39,607 bases of DNA from Firmicutes bacterium UBA3553 (GCA_002381185.1 DFOA01000065.1:70573-110179), one strand, 5' to 3'. Positions 23,772 to 33,180 are shown, counted from the first letter of the stretch. Made by a program: numbers and translations. The notes: generated by a model from the letters alone, not told the origin.

Positions 23772-24780
23772 ATAGGTGTATTTCGTTCCTTCTGCAGAGA
23801 TCTATCATATCCTCATGCCAAACTGAGGCCTGAACTTCACCTATGTGTGCTTTTTGAAGGAAGTACATACACATTCTTGACTGCCCTATACCTCCTCCTA
23901 TGGTGAACGGTACCCTTTCATTTATAACATCATTATGAAAAGGATACTCCGCCTTGTGCATCTGATCTTTTTCCTGAAGCTGACTTAATAATGCATCTCT
24001 GTCCACTCTTATACCCATTGATGAAAGCTCAAGGGCAATATCAAGAGTTGAAAAATAAAACAATATGTCACCGTTTAATGACCAGTCGTCATAATCTGCA
24101 GCACGTCCGTCATGAATTGTGCCATTAGAAAGCTTTTTGCCTACTTCCATGAGAAACACAGCCTTTTTATCCTTTGTAATCAAATATTCTCTTTCCTTAG
24201 GAGTTTTGTCAGGATAAATCTGAAGAAGTTCCTCAGTTGTTATAAAATAAATTTCACTAGGGAGTTCATTTCTTAAAAACGGATACAAATTTCTTAAATA
24301 TTTTTCTGTTGTTCTAAATGCACTGTATATTTGATTTACAATGTACATTAAGGTTTCCTTGTTTCGGTCTTCTTTTTTTATAATCTTTTCCCAGTCCCAC
24401 TGATCAACATAAATAGAATGTATATTATCCAAGTCCTCATCACGTCTGATAGCGTTCATATCAGTGTAAAGGCCTGTGTATGTATCAAATCTGTAGTCTC
24501 CGAGGGCCATTCTCTTCCATTTTGCAAGAGACTGCACAATTTCCACATCATATTTAGTTTCAAGCATATCAAAGCGTACTGCTCTTTCATAACCGTTCAA
24601 GTCGTCGTTTAATCCGGACTCCGGCCTTACCATAAGGGGTGCGGATACTCTTATAAGAGACAGGTTTTTTGAGAGTTCGGCTTCAAAAAAGTCCTTTATT
24701 TTTTTAATAGCGATTTGTGTTTCCAGAAGTGAAAGCTTGCTGACATATCCTTCAGGAATTATTAATTTTTCTATAGACAT
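23767..24780 (-). CDS. asnA: Aspartate-ammonia ligase (asparagine synthetase A)
   Basis: A 337-residue class-II-synthetase-like enzyme that makes asparagine from aspartate, ammonia and ATP. Family blocks: FFEAELSKNLSLIRVSAPLMV near the N-terminus, LNDDLNGYERAVRFD, HSIYVDQWDWEKII, and the ATP-site motif FTIGGGIGQSRMCMYF near the end. I start at the ATG at 24780, with TTTGGAGG 6 bases upstream, four codons after the longer frame start. The MFS transporter gene ends 13 bases before it, so the two are probably one operon. Confidence 0.96.
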   Translation of the reverse strand: MSIEKLIIPEGYVSKLSLLETQIAIKKIKDFFEAELSKNLSLIRVSAPLMVRPESGLNDDLNGYERAVRFDMLETKYDVEIVQSLAKWKRMALGDYRFDTYTGLYTDMNAIRRDEDLDNIHSIYVDQWDWEKIIKKEDRNKETLMYIVNQIYSAFRTTEKYLRNLYPFLRNELPSEIYFITTEELLQIYPDKTPKEREYLITKDKKAVFLMEVGKKLSNGTIHDGRAADYDDWSLNGDILFYFSTLDIALELSSMGIRVDRDALLSQLQEKDQMHKAEYPFHNDVINERVPFTIGGGIGQSRMCMYFLQKAHIGEVQASVWHEDMIDLCRRNEIHLL

Positions 24781-24793
24781 ATATACCTCCAAA

Positions 24794-25954
24794 TTATAAA
24801 CTGACTTCTTTTACCTTTTTACTGATAATTATCAGCATTAATAAACAGCATACTATTGATGCCGGCGCCGCATAAAAAGCGGCATATGTTCCAAGTAAAT
24901 CATTTAATGCCCCTGTTATGTTGAATATAACAACATACAGCATATTGCTTATTGTAACAATCAAGCCGATTGCAAATGAAGAATTCTGCTTGAAGGCAGA
25001 ACTGATTATTACCATCATTGTAGGGAATATTATTGATATAAATAGGCCTGATGCTGCTACAAATATGAGTCCTTCTTTTTTTAGCTGAAGTCCTGTTATT
25101 AAACAAACGGCAGCCAAGAATAAAAATAACTTCAATCCTCTGGAATTCCCCGTTTTATTGACTATAAAGCCACCAAACAGTCTTCCAAGTGCAAACAGAA
25201 GAAAGAATATTGAAGCATATTTTGCGGCATCAGCAGGACTCAGACTATATGAACCTCTCATATAACTTATAAACCAGGTTTGCAATACTGCTTCTGCTAC
25301 CAATCCAAATGTAAGCGCAGTTACAAACATATAAATTAACGGGTTTTTGTACATATCTTTTCGCTTAAGTGTCATTTCACTTGTTATCTGAATGCTTGGA
25401 GGCTTAATCATTAAAGTTAATATTACTGTAGCAATAAAAAATATACCGATGTAAAGATAAATTGTTCTCCAGGGCACTCCTTGAGAAAGTAATTTTCCAT
25501 AAGTGCTTTGACCAGCAAAGCTTCCTAATCCAAACATGAAGTGGGTAATATTCATCAATATTGATTCAAAACCGATGGATAGGACAGGAATCATGGAATC
25601 TATCCCAATGCATAAAAATTGGCGTCCTATGCCGTATATGAAATAAAAAAGACCCAGCATAAATATGTTTTGAGTAAAGGGAGCAATTAAAACACCGATT
25701 GTGGATGTGACAGACCCTATTATGTATACTGTTTTATGACCGTATTTTTCACAAAACTGACCGCCCAGGAAACTTCCTATTATGTTGCCTAATGTGTTTA
25801 AACTTAATATTAAGCTTATTACAGTGTTGTTTATTTTGAATTCTTCAATGAAAAATGGTATGAAATTGCCTCGGGCGCTGTCAAAAAGAGCCATTGTAAA
25901 GTATAGATAAAATAATGTGAATATTAAAAATACCTTATTTCCTTTAGTTATCAT
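24794..25954 (-). CDS. Major facilitator superfamily transporter
   Basis: A 386-residue, 12-helix MFS protein. The first-half signature appears as GGQFCEKYGHKTVYIIGS (loop 2-3), and the loop 8-9 equivalent as GRLFGGFIVNKTGNSRGL. The Asp25-Ser26 of LFDSARGNFIPFF in helix 1 resemble sugar or organic-acid carriers of the family, but this does not decide the substrate. I use the ATG at 25954, which follows AAAGGACG, and not the one at 25969. Pairing with asnA hints at an amino acid or nitrogen compound. Confidence 0.88.
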   Translation of the reverse strand: MITKGNKVFLIFTLFYLYFTMALFDSARGNFIPFFIEEFKINNTVISLILSLNTLGNIIGSFLGGQFCEKYGHKTVYIIGSVTSTIGVLIAPFTQNIFMLGLFYFIYGIGRQFLCIGIDSMIPVLSIGFESILMNITHFMFGLGSFAGQSTYGKLLSQGVPWRTIYLYIGIFFIATVILTLMIKPPSIQITSEMTLKRKDMYKNPLIYMFVTALTFGLVAEAVLQTWFISYMRGSYSLSPADAAKYASIFFLLFALGRLFGGFIVNKTGNSRGLKLFLFLAAVCLITGLQLKKEGLIFVAASGLFISIIFPTMMVIISSAFKQNSSFAIGLIVTISNMLYVVIFNITGALNDLLGTYAAFYAAPASIVCCLLMLIIISKKVKEVSL

Positions 25955-26090
25955 TTTTCGTCCTTTCATCCAGGTTCACTAAATTCTGTATTATACTATC
26001 ACAAAAAAAATATATAGTAAAGCAAAATAAGTTGACTATTTGCAAGGCTGATTATAAAATTAAACTTAAGAATATAAGGAGATAGCCATC

Positions 26091-26645
26091 ATGTTCAAAC
26101 AGACGAGATACGACTCAGAAAGACTATATTTAAGGATTTTAAAACCCAACTATGCGAGGGAGGTTTTAGAATATTATAAGAGAAATCACAATTTTTTAAC
26201 CGAATGGGAGCCAAGACACCCGAGGGATTTTTATACCCTAGCTTATCAAAAAAGAAAATTAGGTACGGAATACAGCCTTTTCAAGGAGAATTCCATGGTA
26301 AGGTTCTGGATTTTTAAAAAGGAAGATAATAAATTAATCGGCAATGTCTGCTATTCAAACATCATTATGGGCAATTTTAAGTCCTGCTTTTTGGGATATA
26401 AGTTAGACAAGGATGAAATAAACAAGGGCTACATGTCAGAAGCAATAAAAAGAACAGTGGAAATTATGTTTGAAGATTTTGGACTTCACAGGGTAGAAGT
26501 AAATGTAGTACCAAGAAACAACAGATCTTTGAGGGTTATGGAGAAACTCAAATTTGAACAGGAAGGCTTCTCAAGACGTTATCTGGAGATAAACGGCAAA
26601 TGGGAGGATCATATTCATTTTGCCGTATACAATGACAGGATGTAG
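26091..26645 (+). CDS. GNAT acetyltransferase, RimJ/RimL type
   Basis: A 184-residue N-acetyltransferase of the RimJ/RimL/SpeG-like group. It begins with the family text SERLYLRILKPNYAREVLEYY. The acetyl-CoA part is GYKLDKDEINKGYMSEAIKRTVEIMFEDFGLHRVEVNV, where the usual Q/RxxGxG loop reads INKGYM, and it ends with NRSLRVMEKLKFEQEGFSRRYLEING. The target, ribosomal protein or small molecule, is open. TAAGGAG is 10 bases before the ATG. It appears monocistronic. Confidence 0.92.
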   Translation: MFKQTRYDSERLYLRILKPNYAREVLEYYKRNHNFLTEWEPRHPRDFYTLAYQKRKLGTEYSLFKENSMVRFWIFKKEDNKLIGNVCYSNIIMGNFKSCFLGYKLDKDEINKGYMSEAIKRTVEIMFEDFGLHRVEVNVVPRNNRSLRVMEKLKFEQEGFSRRYLEINGKWEDHIHFAVYNDRM

Positions 26646-26722
26646 ATGGCCTTATGAATTACGTTATTTAAATGTTGGTGTGAATTTTATTTTTAATATA
26701 CTACAATAAAGTGAGGGATATC

Positions 26723-27352
26723 ATGAATTTAACACAGTTATCATGCGAGGATTTTGCAGCAGAATTGGCATCCAAGAAACCTGTTCCGGGCGGAGGCGGT
26801 GCCGCAGCATTGGCAGGAGCTTTAGGTGTTGCATTGAATTCAATGGTTGCAAATTACTCCAAGGGAAAGAAAAAGTTTATTGAATTTGAAACACAACATG
26901 AAGAAATATTAAAAAAAGGTGAAAGACTGAGAGAAGAGCTGCTTGCATCAATTCAAAAAGACGCAGAGAACTTTGAACCTTTATCAAGGGCATACGTTAT
27001 GCCTTCAGCTACAGAAGAGGAAAAAAGAATAAAAGAAGAAGTTATGCAGTCGTGTTTGAAATCAGCAAACAGCGCTCCTATGGAAACATTGAATCTTGCA
27101 TATGAAGGAATACTGCTTCATGAAAAGCTTGCGGACATAAGCTCCAAAACTATCATCAGCGACATAGGCGTTGGGGTTCAATTGCTGAAATCGTCATTAA
27201 ACAGCGCATATTTAAATGTTTTGATAAACATAAACTCCATAACAGATGAGGACTATGTGGATAAAAACAAAAAATCAGCTGAGGAGCTGTTGATAAACGG
27301 GAACAAAAAAGCTAATGAAGTTTATGAAAAAGTATTGAAAATATTAAGCTGA
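26723..27352 (+). CDS. Cyclodeaminase/cyclohydrolase family protein (FTCD-C, FchA-like)
   Basis: A 209-residue all-helical protein homologous to the cyclodeaminase domain of FTCD and to clostridial methenyl-tetrahydrofolate cyclohydrolase FchA. The folate loop KPVPGGGGAAALAGALGVAL (about residues 18-37) and NSMVANYSKGKKKF are the family signature. It probably opens methenyl-THF to formyl-THF or deaminates formimino-THF. I start at the ATG at 26723, with GTGAGGGAT upstream. folD follows after 17 bases, which supports a one-carbon role. Confidence 0.92.
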   Translation: MNLTQLSCEDFAAELASKKPVPGGGGAAALAGALGVALNSMVANYSKGKKKFIEFETQHEEILKKGERLREELLASIQKDAENFEPLSRAYVMPSATEEEKRIKEEVMQSCLKSANSAPMETLNLAYEGILLHEKLADISSKTIISDIGVGVQLLKSSLNSAYLNVLININSITDEDYVDKNKKSAEELLINGNKKANEVYEKVLKILS

Positions 27353-27369
27353 ACAGGAGGCAGAAGGAA

Positions 27370-28230
27370 ATGGGTATTTTAATAAAGGGAAAGCCGGTTG
27401 CAGATGCAATCACAGAGGAAGTTAAGAAAGAGGCCGAGGTGCTGATACAAAGAGGAATAGTGCCTAAACTTAAAATTGTCAGAGTGGGCGAAAGAGAAGA
27501 CGATCTTGCTTATGAAAGAGCAGCAATCAAGCGTATGACAGCGTGCAGTATTTCAAGTGAGGTTTTAGCACTGCCCTCTGACATCAGCCAAGCTGACTTT
27601 ATTGAACAATTGAAAAATGTAAATAATGATGATACTGTTCATGGAATACTGCTGTTCAGGCCTTTGCCGAAGCAGATAAATGAAAATGATATTAAGTTTA
27701 TTATCAGCCCGGAAAAAGATATTGACTGCTTGAACCCAATCAATGTTGCAAAGGTGCTTGAAGGGGAAGAAACAGGATTTCCGCCGTGTACTCCTTCAGC
27801 GGCAATGGAAATACTAAAGTATTACAATGTGGAGCTAAAAGGAAGAGAAGCGGTTGTACTTGGAAGATCAATGGTTGTGGGCAAGCCGATGTCAATGCTT
27901 TTGCTGAAAGAAAATGCAACAGTGACCATCTGCCATTCCAGGACGAACAATCTTGAGGATGTAACAAGAAAAGCAGATATACTAATAGCTGCAATAGGAA
28001 AATCAAATTTTATTAAAGGTGATCATGTAAAAGAAGGCGCAGCCGTGATTGATGTGGGGATAAATGTGGATGAGGAAGGCAAAATCACAGGTGATGTGAA
28101 TACTTCGGACTGCATTGAAAAAGCCGGATTAATAACTCCCGTTCCCGGAGGAGTAGGCTCAGTAACAACTGCAGTACTGGCAAAACATGTAATAAAAGCA
28201 TGTAAAATAAATAATAGAGGTGTACGATGA
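27370..28230 (+). CDS. folD: Methylenetetrahydrofolate dehydrogenase / methenyl-THF cyclohydrolase
   Basis: A 286-residue FolD. Visible are the catalytic-loop region DDLAYERAAIKRM (Tyr48 and Lys54, with a Tyr-Lys spacing wider than in E. coli and seen in a clostridial variant), HGILLFRPLPKQIN, the NADP-site VVLGRSMVVGKPMSMLL, and PVPGGVGSVTTAVL. It interconverts methylene- and methenyl/formyl-THF. Ribosome site AGGAGG lies upstream. Its stop overlaps the next start (ATGA). A cyclohydrolase-like gene directly before it may take over the cyclohydrolase step. Confidence 0.96.
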   Translation: MGILIKGKPVADAITEEVKKEAEVLIQRGIVPKLKIVRVGEREDDLAYERAAIKRMTACSISSEVLALPSDISQADFIEQLKNVNNDDTVHGILLFRPLPKQINENDIKFIISPEKDIDCLNPINVAKVLEGEETGFPPCTPSAAMEILKYYNVELKGREAVVLGRSMVVGKPMSMLLLKENATVTICHSRTNNLEDVTRKADILIAAIGKSNFIKGDHVKEGAAVIDVGINVDEEGKITGDVNTSDCIEKAGLITPVPGGVGSVTTAVLAKHVIKACKINNRGVR

Positions 28231-29255
28231 AATTTATTGATTTGAGAAGTGACACGGTTACAATGCCAACAGATGAAATGAGACAGGCAATGGCTAATGC
28301 TGAAGTAGGAGATGATGTCTACGGAGATGACCCTACGATAAACATGCTTGAAAAATTAGCGGCAGAAAAAGTCGGTAAGGAAGCGGCTATATTTGTTCCA
28401 AGCGGTACATTCGGAAATCAGCTTGCACTGTTCACTCATGCAAGAAGGGGACAGGAAGTTATAATAGGAAGAAATAATCATATAGTTGTTCATGAGGTTG
28501 GAGCATCTGCGGTAATAGCGGGAGTTCAGCTAAGAACTCTTGAAACTGAAAATGGAGCAATGAATCCCAAAGATGTTGAAAAGGCAATTCGTGTTGATGA
28601 CATTCATGAACCGGAAACAGGACTCATATGTGTTGAAGAAGCACACGGCTGCGGAGCGGTAGTGCCTTTGGAAACATTGAAGGAAATAAAACAAATAGCA
28701 GAAAGACATTCCATACCTGTTCATATGGACGGAGCAAGGATATTTAATGCTGCTGTTTCTTTAGGCGTTGATGCAAAGGAAGTAGCTGCATGCTGCGATA
28801 CAGTAATGTTCTGCCTGTCAAAAGGGCTATCGGCACCAGCAGGTTCAATGGTGGCAGGAAGCAAGACGTTCATTGATAAGGCAAGGAAAAACAGAAAACT
28901 AATGGGAGGCGGTATGAGACAGGTTGGTATACTTGCGGCCGCAGGAATCATAGCTTTGGAAAAAATGACGCTAAGACTTCATGAAGACCATGAAAATGCA
29001 AAATATATGGCTGAAAAACTTTCTGAAATTCCAGGAGTAGAAGTTATAAAGGATAGACTGGACATAGACATGGTGTTCTTTAAAATGGGAGAAGATGTAA
29101 TACCTGAAAAGGTACTTGCTGAAAGACTATTAGAAAAAAATATAAAGATAAATGGTGCAGAAGACGGAGAATACAGATTCGTTGCCCATATAGGTGTTAC
29201 AAAGGAAGATATTGATTATGTAATAAGCTGCATGAAAGAGCTTGCTGGGAAATAG
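28227..29255 (+). CDS. Low-specificity L-threonine aldolase / GntG-type PLP aldolase
   Basis: A 342-residue fold-type I PLP enzyme that splits L-threonine or related beta-hydroxy amino acids into glycine and an aldehyde. Marks: FIDLRSDTVTMPTDEMRQAM at the N-terminus, VGDDVYGDDPT, the aromatic-stacking NNHIVVHEVG, PVHMDGARIFNA, and the PLP Lys199 in FCLSKGLSAPAGS. It starts in ATGA overlap with folD. Glycine and folate carriers are linked through the glycine cleavage system, which suits this operon. A decayed copy of its 5' end lies at 33.3 kb. Confidence 0.94.
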   Translation: MKFIDLRSDTVTMPTDEMRQAMANAEVGDDVYGDDPTINMLEKLAAEKVGKEAAIFVPSGTFGNQLALFTHARRGQEVIIGRNNHIVVHEVGASAVIAGVQLRTLETENGAMNPKDVEKAIRVDDIHEPETGLICVEEAHGCGAVVPLETLKEIKQIAERHSIPVHMDGARIFNAAVSLGVDAKEVAACCDTVMFCLSKGLSAPAGSMVAGSKTFIDKARKNRKLMGGGMRQVGILAAAGIIALEKMTLRLHEDHENAKYMAEKLSEIPGVEVIKDRLDIDMVFFKMGEDVIPEKVLAERLLEKNIKINGAEDGEYRFVAHIGVTKEDIDYVISCMKELAGK

Positions 29256-29264
29256 GAAAATATT

Positions 29265-29308
29265 ATGCAATACACTAAATTCTATATAATTTGGTGCATT
29301 GCATTTTT
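29265..29308 (+). terminator. Terminator of the one-carbon operon
   Basis: Long stem from ATGCAAT to ATTGCAT with CAC/GTG and TAAATT/AATTTG inside, then a T-run (29304-29308). Confidence 0.88.
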
Positions 29309-29400
29309 ATTTGCTTTAATTTAAATTATATGATACATTATTACACATATTATAATTATAACAGTCTATTTATAACTATGACTTTTCATAGGAGGTCAAA

Positions 29401-31008
29401 ATGGGTTACAATTTTATAGAAATGTACGGAGAGTATTTAAGAGACGAATCACGCCAGGTCGGCACTGCAGAAAGCATTATATTTCCTAAAACTGAAGAAG
29501 AAATAATAGCATCCGTAAAAGAATGCGTTTTGAAAAATATACCGATAACCACCCAGGGAGCCCGCACCGGACTTGCAGCTTCAGCAGTTCCCTTTGGAGG
29601 ACACATTATTAACCTGAGCCGAATGAATAATGTTATGGGTGCAAGATATGATAAAGATACAGACAGATTTTTTTTAAGGGTTCAACCGGGAGTGCTTTTA
29701 ACAGAAATCAGAAAATATTTATTAAACAAATCATTTGTTACATCCAATTGGGATAAAGAATCCATAAATGCATTAAATCATATGGAAAAAAACGAATGGT
29801 TTTATTCAACAGACCCAACTGAAATCTCAGCTTCCATAGGAGGTATGGCAGCATGCAATGCCTCCGGAGCAAAAAGCTTCAGGTACGGTTCCACAAGAGA
29901 CCATGTGGAATTCATAAGGGTTGTTTTGTCAGACGGAGATGTATTAAGTTTAAAAAGAGGACAATTCTATGCTGAAAACGGAAAATTCAGCCTTGTAACC
30001 GAAAGTGGGAAAGTTTTGTCAGGAGAGTTACCAAAATATGAAATGCCCAATGTTAAGAAAAACACTTCAGGTTATTACAATAAGCCAAATATGGACATGC
30101 TTGATTTGTTTATAGGTTCTGACGGGACATTAGGAATCATAAGCGAAATTGAAATAGAATTAAACAGAACTCAGCAATCTGACTGGGGTGTGACAGTATT
30201 TATGCCAGATGAAGATAAATGCCTGGATTTAGTAAGAGCATTGAGAGGGGAGAAGATTTTTGACCATATGGCTCCCATGAGGCTAAAACCATCAGCCATT
30301 GAGTTTTTCAGCCACAATGCGTTGGAAATGCTAAGGCATCAGCAAAAAACCAACCCTGCATTTTCTTCCATACAGGAAATCAAGGAAAGCTACCACACTG
30401 CCGTATATACGGAAATCGAAGGAGATTCTGACGAAGAAATTTGGGGAGGAATTGAAGAGTTAGGAGATGTTATTTCCATGCTTGGCGGAGATGAGGATGC
30501 CACATGGGTTGCCAATAATCCAACCAGTCTGGAAAAACTACACAGCTTCAGACATGCATGTCCCGAATGTGTAAATATGCAGATAGATGAAGTCAAAAAA
30601 ACTGATTCAGGAATAACAAAATTAGGAACTGACATGTCAGTTCCCGATGAAAAATTAAAAGAAGTAATGAAAATGTACAATGACGATATCGAAAAAAATA
30701 ATCTTCATGCAGTTATATTCGGTCATGTAGGGAACAACCACCTGCACGTCAACATAATTCCGAGAAATATGGATGAATATAAAAAAGGCAAGGACCTATT
30801 TTTATTGTGGGCTGAAAAGGTTGCGGCTATGGGCGGTGCAGTATCTGCTGAACATGGAGTAGGTAAATTAAAGGTTCCATTCCTTCAGAAAATGTACAGT
30901 GAAGAAGAAATTAATGAAATGAGGAAACTGAAGGAATTATTTGACCCTAATCAGCTATTCAACAGAGGGACAATATTTCCATATGAGGTAAAGGAGGGAA
31001 CTGCATGA
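29401..31008 (+). CDS. FAD-linked 2-hydroxyacid dehydrogenase (GlcD / LctD-like)
   Basis: A 535-residue flavoprotein of the GlcD/D-lactate dehydrogenase family. The N-terminal FAD-binding PCMH domain shows PITTQGARTGLAASAVPFGGHIINLSRM-type text (about residues 48-75), the GGMAACNASGAKSFRYGSTRDHV block and GSDGTLGIISEIEIEL. The C-terminal domain ends with GAVSAEHGVGKLK and LFDPNQLFNRGTIFP. With the two Etf genes right after it, the set resembles the electron-bifurcating lactate dehydrogenase LctBCD of Acetobacterium woodii, though gene order is D-B-C here. The exact hydroxyacid is not given by sequence. AGGAGG precedes the ATG; the stop overlaps etfB. Confidence 0.92.
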   Translation: MGYNFIEMYGEYLRDESRQVGTAESIIFPKTEEEIIASVKECVLKNIPITTQGARTGLAASAVPFGGHIINLSRMNNVMGARYDKDTDRFFLRVQPGVLLTEIRKYLLNKSFVTSNWDKESINALNHMEKNEWFYSTDPTEISASIGGMAACNASGAKSFRYGSTRDHVEFIRVVLSDGDVLSLKRGQFYAENGKFSLVTESGKVLSGELPKYEMPNVKKNTSGYYNKPNMDMLDLFIGSDGTLGIISEIEIELNRTQQSDWGVTVFMPDEDKCLDLVRALRGEKIFDHMAPMRLKPSAIEFFSHNALEMLRHQQKTNPAFSSIQEIKESYHTAVYTEIEGDSDEEIWGGIEELGDVISMLGGDEDATWVANNPTSLEKLHSFRHACPECVNMQIDEVKKTDSGITKLGTDMSVPDEKLKEVMKMYNDDIEKNNLHAVIFGHVGNNHLHVNIIPRNMDEYKKGKDLFLLWAEKVAAMGGAVSAEHGVGKLKVPFLQKMYSEEEINEMRKLKELFDPNQLFNRGTIFPYEVKEGTA

Positions 31009-31796
31009 AAATTGTCGTATGTATAAAACAGGTTCCGGGCACTAACGAAGTAAAGATGGACCCGGTAACAAATACAATCATAAGAAATAATGTAGCCGCA
31101 ATAATAAACCCCTTTGACACATATGCAATAGAAGAAGCAGTTCGAATTAAAGAAAAATACGGTGCGTATATTTACGCTCTGAGTATGGGGATACCGGCAG
31201 CGACAGAAATGCTCAGAGAAGCCATATCACTCCGAGTTGATAAGGCAATACTGTTAACAGACAGAAAGTTTGCAGGGGCAGATACATTGGCAACTTCCTA
31301 TACGCTCAGCAAGGGAGTTGAAAAAATCGGCGATTATGATTTAATAATCTGCGGCAAGCAAGCAACCGACGGAGATACGGCACAGGTGGGGCCAAGCCTT
31401 GCAAAAACTCTGGGGATTGCATATGCAACAGACGTCAGTAAAATAATCGAAATAAACAACGATTTTATGCACTGCATGAAAATCACCGATGATGGATATG
31501 AAGAAATTGAAATAAAGCTCCCTGCCCTCATTACGGTTGTCAAGGAAATAAATATGCCCAGGCTTCCTTCTATAAAAAGCATGAAGCAAGCTAAGAAGGC
31601 AGCAATAGAAGTTGTAACTTTCAATGATATAACAGCAGATGAAAACAGAATAGGCCTGAAGGGTTCACCCACACAGGTAGTAAGGACCTTTGTTCCCGTT
31701 CATGAGGTTAACAGTGTTAGTATAGAAGGAACTGCAGAAGAAAAGGCAAAAAAACTTGCTGAAATACTGGTCAACATTGAATTTAAAGGGCGGTGA
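31005..31796 (+). CDS. etfB: Electron transfer flavoprotein, beta subunit
   Basis: A 263-residue EtfB. MKIVVCIKQVPGTNEVKMD at the N-terminus, NPFDTYAIEEAVRIKEKYG and ICGKQATDGDTAQVGPSLA are the family signature; the last lies in the flavin/AMP-binding loop that, in bifurcating Etf, holds the bifurcating FAD. It forms a dimer with EtfA. It starts in ATGA overlap with the dehydrogenase gene and ends in GTGA overlap with etfA, so all three should be made in fixed ratio. Confidence 0.95.
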   Translation: MKIVVCIKQVPGTNEVKMDPVTNTIIRNNVAAIINPFDTYAIEEAVRIKEKYGAYIYALSMGIPAATEMLREAISLRVDKAILLTDRKFAGADTLATSYTLSKGVEKIGDYDLIICGKQATDGDTAQVGPSLAKTLGIAYATDVSKIIEINNDFMHCMKITDDGYEEIEIKLPALITVVKEINMPRLPSIKSMKQAKKAAIEVVTFNDITADENRIGLKGSPTQVVRTFVPVHEVNSVSIEGTAEEKAKKLAEILVNIEFKGR

Positions 31797-32986
31797 AGAA
31801 AATGGCAAGTATAAGCATCATAAAAGAGAAATGTGTTGGCTGCAAAAGATGTGTCGGGTCATGTCCGTTCGGAGCAATAGCAGTAATAGATAAAAAGGCA
31901 GTTATAGGGCCGAAATGTACTCTTTGCGGCTCCTGCACAGAAAGCTGCAAATTTGAAGCAATAAATTTTGTAAGGGATGAAATTGAAAAAAAGGATTTGA
32001 GTGAATATAGGGGAATATGGGTTTTTGCAGAACAAAGATATGGCAATCTTAAATCTGTTGCAGCAGAACTTACAGGTAAAGCTAAGGAGCTGGCAGCAGA
32101 CTTAGATGTTCAGGTTACAGCCGTAGTGCTAGGTTCTGATATAAAACACCTTTCAAAGGAACTGATTGCATACGGGGCAGACGAAGTGCTAATAATGGAT
32201 ACGGCATGGCTAAGAGATTTTAATGATTATGTTTACGGCGAAGTAATGATTGATTTAATAAAGGAATATAAGCCCGAAATAGTGCTCATAGGAGCAACTT
32301 CAAACGGCAGGTCCCTGGCTCCTCACATTTCATCAACGTTGCGCACAGGCTTGACAGCCGACTGCACAGTCCTTGAAATTGACAAGGAAGAAAGACTGCT
32401 GCTTCAGACCAGGCCGGCATTTGGCGGAAACTTGATGGCAACCATAGTGTGCCCTAATAACCGTCCACAAATGGCAACCGTCCGCCCTAAGGTTTTTAAG
32501 CCAATCGAACCTGATTACAGCAGACAAGGCAAGGTAACATTACTTACTGCTCCTTCTCCCATAGAGAGATTTGTGAAAAAAATCAGGGACATTGACAATG
32601 AAGACGGATTAAACCTGGCAGATGCGGATATAATCGTAAGTGTGGGCAGAGGAATAGGAAGTCAAAAAAATATTCAACTGGCTCAGGAATTAGCCGACGC
32701 CCTTGGAGGGGCACTTGGCGCATCCAGACCAGTGGTTGACTCCGGATGGATGCCCTACAGCCAGCAGGTGGGGCAGACAGGCAAGACCGTGGCTCCCAAA
32801 ATATACATTGCATGCGGCATATCCGGTGCCATACAGCATCTTGCCGGACTTGCGGACATAGAAACCATTGTTGCCATAAACAACGACCCCGATGCCCCCA
32901 TATTCAAGGTCGCAAATTATGCAGTAGTGGGAGATGTCAAAGAAATTCTGCCATTGCTGACTGAAAGGATAAAATGCATAAAATAA
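31793..32986 (+). CDS. etfA: Electron transfer flavoprotein, alpha subunit with N-terminal ferredoxin domain
   Basis: A 397-residue EtfA with an N-terminal 2[4Fe-4S]-type domain (residues 6-60) holding CVGCKRCVGSCPFG and CTLCGSCTESCKFEA. Then comes the EtfA body and the C-terminal FAD site VDSGWMPYSQQVGQTGKTVAPKIYIACGISGAIQHLAG-type region (residues 315-350). An added ferredoxin domain is typical of bifurcating lactate-type Etf. The GTG start gives a 4-base overlap with etfB; the decayed copy at 35.6 kb has ATG in this same place, which supports it. The ATG at 31802 is the alternative. Confidence 0.94.
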   Translation: MKKMASISIIKEKCVGCKRCVGSCPFGAIAVIDKKAVIGPKCTLCGSCTESCKFEAINFVRDEIEKKDLSEYRGIWVFAEQRYGNLKSVAAELTGKAKELAADLDVQVTAVVLGSDIKHLSKELIAYGADEVLIMDTAWLRDFNDYVYGEVMIDLIKEYKPEIVLIGATSNGRSLAPHISSTLRTGLTADCTVLEIDKEERLLLQTRPAFGGNLMATIVCPNNRPQMATVRPKVFKPIEPDYSRQGKVTLLTAPSPIERFVKKIRDIDNEDGLNLADADIIVSVGRGIGSQKNIQLAQELADALGGALGASRPVVDSGWMPYSQQVGQTGKTVAPKIYIACGISGAIQHLAGLADIETIVAINNDPDAPIFKVANYAVVGDVKEILPLLTERIKCIK

Positions 32987-33031
32987 ACATACAGTTGATT
33001 ATATAGGCATAAATCAGTTAGATGTGGTTGA

Positions 33032-33073
33032 AATAATAGCAGAATATAAAAACGTATTCTGCTATTATTTTAT
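33032..33073 (+). terminator. Terminator of the dehydrogenase-Etf operon
   Basis: Fifteen-bp stem AATAATAGCAGAATA/TATTCTGCTATTATT with an 8-base loop, then TTTATAA. Confidence 0.88.
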
Positions 33074-33130
33074 AATTATTTATGCTATAATACTTTATAA
33101 GCTTCTATTTTTATATAGCGTTTTATAAGA

Positions 33131-33180
33131 CTACATTGAGAACAGTATAGTAGATACTTAATTGATTCAGATTCATATTT
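33131..33180 (+). pseudogene. Remnant of the 3' end of a resolvase-like gene (repeat copy A)
   Basis: This 50-base block matches the last part of the resolvase-like gene at 37411-37462 at most positions, sharing TTAATTGATTCAGATTCATA without change. One base is missing relative to that copy, so the frame is broken. The upstream bulk of the gene is absent. The rest of 32987-33425 has no intact gene. Confidence 0.8.

Noticed and set aside
24781..26090. T-box or other riboswitch controlling the MFS-asnA unit
   Set aside because: The leader before the MFS start is only about 135 bases and shows no T-box sequence or specifier structure.
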